This document shows positions 10,160 through 20,432 of a stretch of 64,000 nt of DNA, one piece after another. The position numbers and the translations under genes were made by a program. The notes below the pieces were generated by a model, which was given only the letters and a program-made list of their open reading frames with translations, searched no databases and was not told where the DNA came from. Within the stretch, counting starts at the first letter, position 1. Every line of letters starts with the position of its first letter. The stretch comes from Massospora cicadina (Eukaryota; Entomophthoromycota; Entomophthoromycetes; Entomophthorales; Entomophthoraceae). The stretch covers positions 1-64,000 of the forward strand of contig JAKSZP010015911.1 in the NCBI GenBank assembly GCA_022478985.1, read 5' to 3'.

Positions 10160-12500
10160 AAGTGGTTATTTAGGGTCTTAATTGGTAGCGTGACTTTAAC
10201 TCCTTTTAGAGGAGGAAAGGATTGAAGATCTTCAGCATCTCCAAATTGTTGTTCTCATAAATTTGAATGGCATAAGGATTAGTGACGACTTCTTGCCCTT
10301 CTCATTCCATGGCTGCTCACTAACTTCTGATGACATCTAATACTTTGGTGTACTGGTGTTGATTTCTTGTATAATAACATAGCTCATGTCTCCTTCTTGA
10401 CTCAGGGAAAGTACTAGATGATGACTGGCAGTAGAGTGCCTACCTTCTACTGCCAAGGTTATTTACCTGGCTTTCATCTTCATGGAAGGTCACCATATTC
10501 ACCCCCAGATGCCACTAGGGGCAGGAAGCCGCGTAATTCCATTGGATTAGTAAATCTAGGAAGTTATTTTGGCTAGGTTGCAGAAATTTTATAATTTTCT
10601 TAATGGGTAGGAATGCTTTCCATGGCCCCTCTAATACTCTCATTAAATCGTGGGGGCCAGCTGGTTTGGGCATCCACGTTAGGTGATTCACATGTAACTT
10701 CACACCTCTTCAGGTATTCAATCATGGATGGTGTATTTGGATCCTTTACCAGAGTCAGAAGCAGGTAACAATGAAACTCCAGATACCACTTGGTGGCCTT
10801 CTGAAGCGCAATCTTGACTTCAAAATCCACCATGGCTTTAGCACCTAGTAGCACCTGATCTTTATGATAAAATTAGTGAGTAAAATTTAAATAATCCCGT
10901 TTTTAAAACTGAATGGCCATGATTTAGCTTTTAGAGAGACTATGAGCTCAGGAGATACAAACTCTGGATAAAGAGCGTATAAAAAAGCAAAGGTTCAATG
11001 TTCCTCAGGTAGTAAGATTGATCTGAACTCAACTCTGGTCATCTAAACTGTTGTTCATGGTAATGGATTTAATAAGGTCATCTGCTCCATTCATGGTAAT
11101 TTTGAACATTTTAAAAAAGAATGCACGTTTCCATGCTTGTAAACTAAGGCAATATAGCTGGGTTACATTGTTTTAACCATGATAGAAACCTACTGATACA
11201 GATGTCACTGGCGCAGCCCTAACCCAAGGTCCTGGGTTACTAGTATGAGGTTGACTAAGTTCAGGAGCTGATGTCTCCACAGATGGTGGCAAGGCAACTA
11301 ATGAGGTAGGCACTGAACGTGTAGGTTATTGCATTATTTCTAGGATAGCCTCTTTCTCCAATGTTCTTCTCCAAATAGCTCTAGTTTTACTGTGGGTACA
11401 GTTTGACAAGGACACTAACATCAACCATTCTGCAATCAACCTTCAATTTGCTATTCCCAGGTATTTTGTTCCTTTTGCTCCCTAAGGCACTGCTGTTTTA
11501 ATTGTTGTAACTAAGCGAAATCTTTCCCTACTTCATGCATGCTGGTGCACATTTTATCCAGTTCATTTTCTATAGTGACATGTGAAATAAAAATGTTCAT
11601 GGACTTAAAAGTATAGCTCACTTTTTAGTTGAGGAAAATACTATATTTTTGAAATATGTACTAATACTCTCAATATTATGCCTTGCTACAAAGTTGTTTG
11701 TATCTCTAATCTGTTAAAGCTCCAACTGTAAGTGGGTAGTGGTCTTGATGTTACTTCCCAAGTGCTGTGAAGCCACCCTCATTTCATGTTAGGTGTATTT
11801 ATCAAGTTCCTCAACTGCCTCAGAATGTCTATTATTATCACCTTTAATGACTTAAGTAAATTCAACTTCATCTCTAAGCTGAGTCATGCATTCAATCCAT
11901 TCATTAGGGATCCCGCAATTATCCATGGTCTAATACCATACAGTCAACATGTTCTGGTTTAATAAAGTATTAAGTTTTTCCAGTACTGATAATAATTGCA
12001 CACCAAAGTTGTGGTTGGAATTAATGACCTGATGAACACCCTAGAATTAGCTTCAAGATGCTATTCATATCCTACACGCTTCCACATTTTTCTAGTTCTA
12101 TCAAATACCTCCATAATTAGGGCGTGGTGACAAAAATGGTCAGATGGGTTTCCATACCATAGATTCAGAAGATATTCAGCGAGATAGCACACCATATGAG
12201 CTATACTATTAGCTTGCTGTGATACTTGATGATACTCAGAAATAGATAGTTTTCATATTGCATAATCATCCTGTCCTAATTCTTCTAATGATAAAATCAA
12301 GGCAAATACTAGATCTAATTAATTGTGGCCAAAGAACCAAAATCCCCAAATTACCATATTTTCAATTTATCTCAGCTGCTCCTTGGTGAACTTTAGGTCT
12401 TTAAGTTCTCAAACTTAGATATATCTGAAGTACAACTTCCCTCAGCACCATTTAATCAGATAGGAGGATTAACATAAAAATGACAGATTGGTTACTTTTA
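10160..12500 (-). pseudogene. E0 Gag region (decayed)
   Basis: The best minus-strand frames are 10600-10854 (AKAMVDFEVKIALQKATKWY, then a helix-rich stretch) and 10515-10703. Upstream, between about 10870 and 12500, only short helical-looking pieces survive. I assign it to Gag by position between the protease and the primer site and by the conserved LKGV segment at its C-terminal end. No zinc knuckle was found. Confidence 0.45.
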
Positions 12501-12587
12501 CAATCTCTCCCTTACTGATTTGGGTCCATTGTGAGTGTTAAATTTTGATCTTTTTTGATACTACAACCCCATGTAGTGAGTACCACT

Positions 12588-14733
12588 TGTGTAGTTAAAG
12601 TTCCTTCACGCTATGTGACAAATTAACATTTGGAAAATCTGACTTCTCAGAATATGTTATACAATCTATGCAGTAAGGTCATAAATACAAGTATCTAAAA
12701 ATTTGACAATATAAAGTAATCATTTATTTGAAATAGACCATTAATATTGATAGTCAAATCACTTCATTATAATTGATCATAACTCAAGTGAGGATCATTG
12801 ACTACAGTATAATGCAATTATAGGAGGGAGTTTATTTGTCAAAAAGGTGGTTGAAAAGAAGTCATCATGTGACTATAATGCAACCCATTTTATGGTACAT
12901 CTAATAATGGAGTTAGGTTAACATTGCGATTTTAGTTTGAGACAGAAATCAAGACATTAATTTTATCCAACGCCATCCAAACTTTTGTTGCTAAAGTCTG
13001 AATTACACTAGACACATCTGAATTAATTTTTATCTTCTTTCAATAAAATAAATTATATTAATTCTATACTTAGGCGTTAAGCACTTCTTACTTCCTTGCT
13101 ACATAGTAAGTAATTAACAGTAAAAGACTACAAGAGCCAATTAAGGCCTTGTACCTAATTAAAGTCCACCAATAGCACATCCACATATCTTAGTATTATG
13201 AAACTATATATTCAACGCTAAAAGAACTGATTTAGTTTCCAATGTAAGAGTATGAACTACAATATAGACAATTGTACTAGAAGGATCAAAGAAGATCTAG
13301 TAAAAGATTGGTCATCTTAAGGAAATAAACTCCATCTTTTGTCAAAACTTAAATGCCTCATATTTAAAAGTCAGTTATAAGACTTCTGGATTTTTGTTTT
13401 CCACTACAAAGAATATTGAAGACTTTAATTAAATAATTGCATTATAGTTAAAATTTATAATAAAATATTTGGCAATCTTTAGTAAATCCGTTTTTGTTAG
13501 TTGTACATATGAGAGTATAACTTAAAATGAAAACATAAAATCAGATCTCTTCAAAGATGGCAAATTAAAAGCCTTAGAGTTCTCTTTGTATGCTATTTAT
13601 GCCTGAAACTTTCATAAAAACTCACAGTTTATATCTTCTGTAACTCATGTGTTATTTGTAGTCCATAAAGTCAAGGTTCCTGACCAATGTATAACTATAT
13701 CTATGGTATAAATTAAAAAATTCAAATATTCATAAAAATCAGTATAGCTTCTGACTTTATACATAATGTAAAGTATAAACCTCAGGAGCTATGCCAACAA
13801 AGGTCAATGTAGCTTATTTGGCATTTCCCTATTGTTAAAAACTACTGGTAACTTCTCTAGACATTATATTTTTAAAGTGAAGTTTTGGGTTGCTTATTGA
13901 AGTCTAAATAATGTAAATTTTAACCGTGCTATGACCCATAAAGGATTGCATCTTTTTCTTTTAGTTACAGAGAGTCTTTGGTTTTTATATCACCTACTAA
14001 ATAAGAGGAGCACAAAGAGGCGCTCCTGTCTATTTAAATAATTCATTTATTTGATGTGTGGAAAATTGAAGTAGTAGGGCAAACAATTCATAAATATAGA
14101 AACAATAGATGTCAAAGATGATATTTTTATGCCTCATTTAAGAAAGGATTATTTCTTAATTAAAAATTCATTTTAGACAGCAAGATTCTGGGTTAATATC
14201 TTAGAATATAATCATAGAGATCTCAGGCTGCTTAATTCATTCTTAAATAAAAATTTAAATTGCACTGATTATAGTTTGTCTTACAAGCGATCCATCTCAA
14301 TATTACTTTGACATTCTCATTGATTAAGAAAATATCATTTTTTAACAAGAATATATTCCTTATGTGAGACTCTGACCCATTAAACATTACAAAAATTATC
14401 ACTTTCTGTAACGATCCAAGAGTTTGGACTAAATTTACTTTCTATGATTGCATAATAGATAATAATTTTGAAAATGCTCTTTCTGAAGAATAGTGCGGCA
14501 GGATAAAGACCTATTGGATTATTGAAGGATAGTTTTAAAAAGATTCATGGGCTATGAGAGAATTACTGCAGCTTTACCTTGTTAAAGTCAAAAGCTATAG
14601 TATTATTAAAGCTAAGTTCTAATTAGAAATTAAAAGTCATTAAGGACCAAGTGGATTTTGAGTCTTTGTAATTGGTTTGAAAAAAATCTGTTTAAATTTT
14701 ATTTATAGTATTTTACTTTACTAATATATCTAG
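12588..14733. other. E0 5' LTR start followed by AT-rich, featureless DNA
   Basis: The left edge (TGTGTAGTTAAAG at 12588) abuts a primer-site-like sequence, so it should be the inner end of the E0 5' LTR. The partner LTR is not in the window, so the outer end cannot be placed. The rest is A/T-rich with no long frame, motif or strong repeat that I can see. Confidence 0.4.
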
Positions 14734-14746
14734 ATACAGTGTTCAA
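14734..14746. repeat. SINE1 target-site duplication, left copy
   Basis: atacagtgttcaa, matched at 12 of 13 positions by atacagggttcaa at 14888-14900. Confidence 0.85.
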
Positions 14747-14887
14747 GAGGAGTGGTAGCATAGCGGGGTGGTTTATGCTCCATTCTGGGTCAGGTTTTGA
14801 TTGACATGAGTTTAAAACCAGCACAGGCTAAAAAACTCGGTGTGGTTTATTTGTCCCAAGGTTGACCCACCTCGTTTACTTTTTTAA
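14747..14887 (+). mobile_element. SINE1: tRNA-derived SINE, 141 bp
   Basis: Flanked by a 13-bp TSD with one mismatch. An A-box-like TAGCATAGCGGG (about 14757-14770) fits the pol III A-box consensus TRGCNNAGYNGG. A B-box-like AGTTTAAAACC lies about 50 bp downstream, the spacing seen in tRNA genes. The 3' half (GCACAGGCTAAAAAACTCGG, then TTTGTCCCAAGGTTGACCC and ACCTCG) ends in a T/A-rich tail. A second copy, SINE2, aligns over the whole length in the opposite orientation. Transcription by RNA polymerase III and mobilisation by a LINE are inferred. I do not recognise the family. Confidence 0.82.
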
Positions 14888-14900
14888 ATACAGGGTTCAA
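14888..14900. repeat. SINE1 target-site duplication, right copy
   Basis: atacagggttcaa, differing from the left copy by one base. Confidence 0.85.
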
Positions 14901-15719
14901 TTAGTTTATTATATATTATCTCGCCTTGTGGGCTTTGGCTTTATAGGTAGTTGCTGAAGTTTTATTAAATACTATTGTTAATTCTTCCATGGCGCCTTTG
15001 TTCACTATCAATTATGACAGCAGATTAAATCCCTAATCCCCGCTGGTGCAACCTTTTCTTCCTTAATTTGCTTATCAACAGGGCTTGTGGCATTAGTTTT
15101 CATACCCCCTATTATAATATTTTAACATAAATATTTGCCCTGCGCTTGCATAATTTTATTTTTAATAGGTTCCTATTGTTACTACAGCCATCTACAAGTG
15201 TGGATTGTCGTTGAGTTAATTATACTATTTTGGAAAAGCCCCAGGCCCTACGCATCTTCTTCCCTGGCCTAATTTGGATGGCATGCCTATATTTTACCAA
15301 TCATAAGTAATGATTAGTAAAATATAATTTATACTAATAAGAACTCAGGAAATAGGAAGAGAATATATAAGTAGTATTGTCACCTGGAAGGGAACTTTAT
15401 TCCTAGGGATCTGGAACCAGCCTAATTTTAAGATTACTATATTAAGCCGCCTAGTCACTGGCAGAATTAAATACTGTGGTGTGCTCCTTTATTTTTGTTA
15501 CTGAAATCCTCTTATACATTAATTAGGTTTCTATTTTGTGAGGTTTTACCAATATCGCTATCATCAAACAATATTTTGTATTTTTTATATGATGATATCC
15601 TTTCTATCTTTTTCTTTTGCTTCAATCACTTGTTTAAACAAATACAAAATTAGAAAGTATAATGATAAACCACCCTCTAAAACCATTTCAATATTAGCCT
15701 ATGTTAACATAATTGATGA
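14901..15719. other. Unassigned AT-rich stretch
   Basis: No convincing gene. A short AAAGCCCCAGGCCCTA followed by GATGGCATGCC at 15235-15290 faintly recalls the LINE RT KAPGPDGIP segment, but it is too short to call. The plus-strand frame 15538-15789 has no known motif. Confidence 0.4.
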
Positions 15720-16700
15720 TTTCTTCATCTGCATGAAGCGTTGGTTTACCGCCTCCCAGCGTTTTTCAACTCTGCCAAAATGCACCTGAGCTGGCTCAAC
15801 AAGCCCCAAATGCTTCCAGTTGCTAATTTCTGCCTCAGGACCTAAATCACCATCTCACATTTTTCCAAGAGGTGCTTCAAAGCTCCCTGTTTCTCCCTTA
15901 GAGCATCCTGAGTTTTGGACTTTGGGTCAAGTATGGGAACCTCATTATCCATGTGAGCACAGTCATCATTGAGATGGCCATGGTAGTGTAAAAGCCTGCC
16001 AGATTCATAGATTTCTGCCTCTACAAGGGGTACTTTGACTCACCTTATCTTTTATAGCCCATGCCATGGCATCAGCACAGCTGCCTTTAAATTTGTAAAA
16101 ATACACCCATCACAGACATCAAAACTCAGCCTCATGATAAGGACACACTTGTGGACCTGTTTGCTGGATTTCCCTCTCATCTCTCTTTCAAACGCCTCTG
16201 CAAAAATTTTGAATGGAAGGTTTTGCAGCCTACAGTACTGACCTCATGTTACAGTTTGTAATTCCCAATGTCACCAATCATCTCATGGGCCTTGCACTTT
16301 TGCAACAATCTGCTCCTTCCATTTGTGACACTCACCTTACAATACCCCTCACACCTTGTTTTGATCCACCCTTGATCATCCCTTCTTGGAACACTTCAAA
16401 AATGGCCATGACAAATATCCCTTGTTTTTAATTTCACTTAAAATGCAAGGGCTTTTTGCTTGCCACAATTTTGTTCTCCACCCAGCCTTCCTCTACCACT
16501 CCCCTGGCCTTGGAAGTGGTTATTTTTTAGTGGGGCTTGATACTCCCTCACCCTCAACCGCTGCAGGTGATTTTCACTGCTTGCTAACAAAAGTTTAACT
16601 TCTAAAACTTTTCCCAATAAGATTGCACACAGGCGCTGGTCAAGTTTCCTAAGTTGATTGTGCGCAATCAATCAGCTCTCGCCAACGCTCACCCAATTCC
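15720..16700 (-). pseudogene. Possible relic of a coiled-coil, spectrin-repeat-like cellular gene
   Basis: The minus strand has denser coding character than its surroundings. In order: LGERWRELI and LRKLDQRLCAIL (about 16600-16700), a Gly/Arg-rich stretch (16438-16560), an open frame around 16060-16230, EAEIYESGRLLHYHGHLNDD through LREKQGALKHLLEKCE (about 15870-16030), then after a one-base frame change EPAQVHFGRVEKRWEAVNQR (about 15740-15810). The W-x-x-L and RWEAVNQRF patterns recall spectrin-type helices. No retroelement motif is visible. It could be a decayed host gene, a gene with short introns, or a repeat I do not know. Function is not assigned. Confidence 0.3.
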
Positions 16701-16719
16701 CATTTCTATCCCAATAGTG

Positions 16720-17384
16720 CAAAATTTAGAACTATTCAATGCTCTCAAATGGATCAATGATGAAGACTAATCTTATGGAATTAGACATGATTTCAGATGG
16801 CCTTAATTTTTTACAGATTCCCTTAAATTGACTCCCCACTTCCTTTTCAACCCTTGAAAGCATTTACCCTCATATGAAACTATACATAAAAATGGCTGTT
16901 GACAAAGCAGTTGCCCCTGGAAACACCCTCCTCTGCTAATACCTCCACATGGAAAATAAGCCACTTTGTGAGAAAATTACCCTCCCTAAATTCTCCCAGA
17001 ATTTCAAAGATGCTACTTTTGATACTAGAGATCATGTTTGCCGAAGTCCATGAATGCAACAAAAAAATATTCAATTTTGGATACTAAATACACTAATTTT
17101 TACAGCACAATGATCATTTACTTGTGTGCCCAAAAAATTATTTTTGCTGAGCACCCGCTTGCTCAATACATTAAGGCAATACACACCACATGACATATCG
17201 ATTAAAACAATTCTCATCTATTTCTCCATATATCCCAAACCGCTGACGCTCCAACCCCCATTTTTATACCTTCGCTTGCCATATAAAGCAATTGGTCTTA
17301 GATGAAAATCTCTGACCTTTCCTTACTATTTTAATTGCTTAGGCTCAACGCTGAGGCACCATAGTATTTTTTATCTTAGTTTTT
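16720..17384. other. Unassigned, moderately AT-rich
   Basis: Two antiparallel short open frames (16880-17074 minus, 16899-17087 plus) overlap and have no known motif. The right end may be the decayed body of the LINE whose tail follows at 17385, but coding similarity is not readable. Confidence 0.35.
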
Positions 17385-17446
17385 GGCACCCTTGAATAAA
17401 ATTGCATAGGCACCCCCATTTAGTTAGGCCCCCTAGCACTAAAAAA
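17385..17446 (+). mobile_element. Decayed LINE 3' tail (LINE A/B type)
   Basis: The stretch runs GGCACCC, AATAAAATTG, CACCCCCATTTAG, TTAGGCCCCCTAG, CACTAAAAAA. It lines up with the LINE A 3' end (AATAAAGATTGG, CCCCCCATTAGG, GACCACCTAGTTCTAA) and with LINE B. Several consecutive blocks agree in order, so this is a diverged copy of the same 3' end. No TSD is evident and the 5' extent is unknown. Confidence 0.55.
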
Positions 17447-19008
17447 TAACCTGTGTCCCTGAAATATAATGCCCCTGCGCAGGTTTTAAATCTAGTGCTC
17501 ACTCAGGGGCCCACACCTTGTTTCCCTGAGTATCATCTTTACTGAGAATGGATCATAGTAACCCAGTTGAAGACTACCTCCAGGTTGAAGTAGTGTGACC
17601 CTCTGAAGCTAAAGCTGTCAATCACAGAGTGCAGAAAAACAATTCTGACACTATATGTTAATTAAATGCCAATTTAAATTTCCAAATTGGCTAACTTTCT
17701 GAAATCATAATTAGCCATTATTGCCAAGTGAAAGAAATAAAGGATATAAACGCTCTTTGACGCTACCTTGATGGCCTAGATGATGATATGAATAGAGCCA
17801 GTCACTCCAATACTAATTTATGCCAAGAGAATGACACTTGCATCATGAACTGAAAATGCAGGGACAGAAAGTAAGGTCCCTGATGAGTGAGAACATTGCC
17901 TTGGAAGCAGATTTTCTTGACGCTAATTAAAAAGATAATAAAACTATGCTGTTGGTGGAATGACACCGTTTTTATTTTATAAATCAATTTAAGATGAGTT
18001 CTAAAATGATTTTTAAGTGCCAAAAGGGTCAGTTTAGTGAACAATCCTTGATATGCATTATGATTGGGAAGCCCTTACTATGGAACCTGATATTGAGGGA
18101 AATGAGGCTCTGGTTAAATGTAACTTGCCTCTGGTTTTTACATCTGCTATAAGCTTTGGAGCTTCTGCACATCAAGTTACACTGGCAAAACATCCTGATC
18201 ATTTGGTCCCAATTATTTGTGAGACTCCACTGAAATCTGTATTTAATACTGCTGCCAATCCCACTCATGTTCTTACAGCCTCTGACAACTGGGATACTAT
18301 GGAGGCTCAAAGCTGTTCTATACCCATTTCTTGTTTTTTAAATGGAAAGCTATATAGGAACAATACAGGTCCTTTAGCTCTGCATCCATGAAAATTAAAT
18401 TCTGGCTAACCATATTATTGATTTTAAACCAAGTGTTATTACTCACATTAACAAAATTAGTATAATAATTATTCAAGGGTGATTGCCAATTAGTTTGCCA
18501 ATTTCAAACATTATTTAATAATACCCCAATTTCTGCTCCCCATGAAGTTGGGTAGAGCTATATTGATCTGCAGGATCAAGAAAGTATCAGGGTTCATCCC
18601 AATATGAAATAGTTGGTCTCAGCACTGGCAACTGAGGCAAAGGATGTTGAGATAATAAATATTATAACTTAAGATGACAATCTGCTTAAATTTAACACCA
18701 AAATTTATTAGGAAATGACCCTGATAAAGTTTTTAATCAATTTTGACACTGGCAACTTATGCCAAGGTTAAAAACTAATTAAAACTAATCATTTAAATTT
18801 GGTGGATTCATAGTTCAACGCTGACACCAAGATTGCAGGTAACTGTGCGAATCTCTGGCAGAAAGCCAATTTATTCGGTTCAACCATCTGAAAATGTTTG
18901 TACTGTAAAAATCTGAATTCAGCAGAATCTTATCTCAATGCCAAATTCATATAAAAATGATTGTGGGATTTTCCAGTGGAAAGCCTAAGTATTCAATCAT
19001 AAACATTC
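17447..19008. other. Unassigned AT-rich stretch with one open frame
   Basis: The plus-strand frame 18053-18391 (112 codons, with LVFTSAISFGASAHQVTLAK and VLTASDNWDTMEAQS) is the only one of note. I do not recognise it, and the surrounding frames are full of stops. It may be a piece of an old retroelement. No LTR, TSD or RNA gene was seen. Confidence 0.35.
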
Positions 19009-19344
19009 AATTTATTCGAGGTATGCCAACCAGGGGATGGACAGCACCAAACACAACACTCAAAACGACAAAACAAACTACTAACCAGGTGGGAAGCAGA
19101 AACTGCTAACCCACCATGGCGGAGGGTGAGGAGGGGTCAGGGGGTTGGTTTTCAGAAAGACCCACCTCGATCAAGGGATGTTGGTTACAGTACCAGATCA
19201 GAGCAGAGAGCCAAGGCGTTGGGGCATCCGCATAGTGGGAGCTGAGGTCAGCGTAGTAGGAGTTTTCCAATTTTGCATCAAGATAATGATGGGAAAGTGT
19301 TTCAACAAAAGCTGCGAGGAGAACTTTAGCTTCTTTGCGGGCTT
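19009..19344 (-). mobile_element. H2: 5'-truncated copy of the H retroposon
   Basis: The minus strand matches the last 330 or so bases of H1 (about 5332-5663), including the C-terminal coding domain (19106-19348: PWLSALIWYCNQHP, ending PSSPSAMVG and stop) and the 3' UTR through CCTCGAATAAATTG. The match stops at GCGGGCTT on one side and just after AATAAATTG on the other, the pattern of a 5'-truncated retroposon. Only a short possible TSD (TTCAAT) is present. The coding part has no stop over 80 codons. Confidence 0.82.
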
Positions 19345-19561
19345 TCAATATTAATCATCTGATTATAAATATGATGTCTAATTTGAAGTACCAGCGAATT
19401 ATACTGAAGATGTTGAACCATTCAATATTAAGTAAATAAAGTCAAATCTTATATTTTGAATTTGTGGGACTATCAGGAATAATCCCTGATAGCATTTCAG
19501 TTTATTTTAAACTGGCAACTTATGCTAAGGATGTCACTATATTTAGTTAATTCAGACTATG

Positions 19562-19612
19562 ATGAATCAAAGATCAAACCATCTAGTACTAAAAAAATGA
19601 ATCAAAGATCAA
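19562..19612 (+). mobile_element. Micro-insertion 1: 19-bp LINE tail with 16-bp TSD
   Basis: The 16-mer atgaatcaaagatcaa occurs at 19562-19577 and, unchanged, at 19597-19612. Between the copies lies only accatctagtactaaaaaa (19578-19596). The same string closes LINE B (minus strand, about 60347-60360), and LINE A ends with the related ACCACCTAGTTCTAAC. The arrangement fits target-primed reverse transcription that stopped after the last few bases of a LINE RNA. An identical 19-mer insert occurs at 27615. Confidence 0.88.
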
Positions 19613-20272
19613 CATAATCATGGACATTTGAGGATGACAAGTATTGCCAGTGAGAGTGCCAATGAATACTAAGCATGGAGAATAACCAGTGAGAGCTGAT
19701 GATGCTGGCAATAAACGCCAATGTTTTGAATAGGCAAGAAATGCCTATAAATAGTTTGATCTCCCTCTTAATAAAAATATCTTCAAATATTCAGATCTTC
19801 AAATCAAATATATGTTTGCCTATATTTATTAAGTTTTTAGTGAACAGAGTTTTGCTTAGCTTGTAGAGGTGGTATTCAAGATCCCCAAAAGTAAGGTGCT
19901 GTGTTAAAACACCTGGAGCGATCAGTGCAACCAACTCCCAATCTTGAACTAGATGGAAGCCCCACAGGAACTTGGGCAACTAGCAGCAACAATGAAGGAC
20001 TGGAAGGATTAAATGGGAGAAACCCTGATGGAGTCAATAGAGGCTGCTGAACCACAATCATTGGACAAGTAACAAAGAGGACCTCTGGGCCATAACGAGT
20101 AGTCAAGCTTAAAAGGAAAATTTGTTGGTCTGCTGAGTTGGTGGGATTCCCTGCAAATTTATAAGAAAAGGTCACCAATAATTGTGAAAAAGCAAGGGCC
20201 AGCAGTTTAACCACTGTTTGGCCTGGCACACTAATGGATCCACCTATCATTGAGAATGACTGGTTCTCAACA
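19613..20272. other. Unassigned, with a 124-codon minus-strand open frame
   Basis: Minus frame 19876-20250 is long for such AT-rich DNA and rich in Leu, Ser and Pro (TCPMIVVQQPLLTPSGFLPF). I do not recognise it. The plus strand over the same stretch has interrupted frames with Gag-like low complexity. Origin unknown. Confidence 0.3.
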
Positions 20273-20282
20273 CATATTAACT
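20273..20282. repeat. SINE2 target-site duplication, left copy
   Basis: catattaact, identical to 20423-20432. Confidence 0.8.
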
Positions 20283-20422
20283 AAAAAATTGAGGTAGGTC
20301 AACATTGAGACAAATATGAAAAACTGAGCTTTTTTAGCTAGCACAGGCTTTGAACTTGTGTTGAACAAAATTTTCACTAGAGTGGAAGCAGATTTACCCT
20401 ACCAGGCTAACCACCCTTTAGC
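20283..20422 (-). mobile_element. SINE2: second copy of the tRNA-derived SINE, 140 bp
   Basis: Read on the minus strand it aligns with SINE1 from the A-box region to the tail. The A-box-like TAGCCTGGTAGG and B-box-like AGTTCAAAGCC are closer to the pol III consensus than in SINE1. The 3' half shares GCTAAAAAA, then TTTGTCTCAATGTTGACC and ACCTC, with SINE1. It is flanked by a perfect 10-bp TSD. Equal length (140 and 141 bp), opposite orientation and independent TSDs show a dispersed family rather than a local duplication. Confidence 0.83.
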
Positions 20423-20432
20423 CATATTAACT
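20423..20432. repeat. SINE2 target-site duplication, right copy
   Basis: catattaact, identical to 20273-20282. Confidence 0.8.

Larger units (their letters stand above)
9950..12587 (-). mobile_element. E0: Gypsy element, Gag-to-protease part, minus strand
   Basis: The minus strand holds a retropepsin-like SSIVDSSTPVNLISSQ (about 9975-10030), an upstream FPPLKGVKVTLPI (about 10160-10215) that matches VPTLKGVNVALLV of E1 and VATLEGVNAAM of E2, and weakly coding Gag-like sequence to about 12500, ending at a primer-site-like TGGTACTCACTACATGGGG (12565-12585). That gives Gag, protease and the 5' LTR side of an E1/E2-type element. Its pol would lie to the left and is replaced or masked by LINE C. 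It is very AT-rich and full of stops: an old copy. Confidence 0.65.

Noticed and set aside
10405..10430. agtactagatgatg resembles the reverse complement of the micro-insertion
   Set aside because: Only 11 bases agree, no A/T tract follows on the expected side, and there is no flanking duplication.
13000..14700. Organellar insertion (very AT-rich)
   Set aside because: No organelle gene, tRNA or rRNA piece is recognisable; it reads as decayed repeat DNA.
14747..14830. Possible functional tRNA gene (A and B boxes present)
   Set aside because: No stable acceptor stem or anticodon arm can be drawn, and the unit has a TSD, a non-tRNA 3' half and a second dispersed copy, so it is a SINE.
15235..15290. 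AAAGCCCCAGGCCCTA ... GATGGCATGCC recalls the LINE RT KAPGPDGIP block
   Set aside because: Too short, with a large interior mismatch; no other LINE RT motif nearby.
19876..20250. 124-codon minus-strand open frame as a real gene
   Set aside because: No recognisable motif, low-complexity composition and decayed surroundings; kept only as an unassigned stretch.
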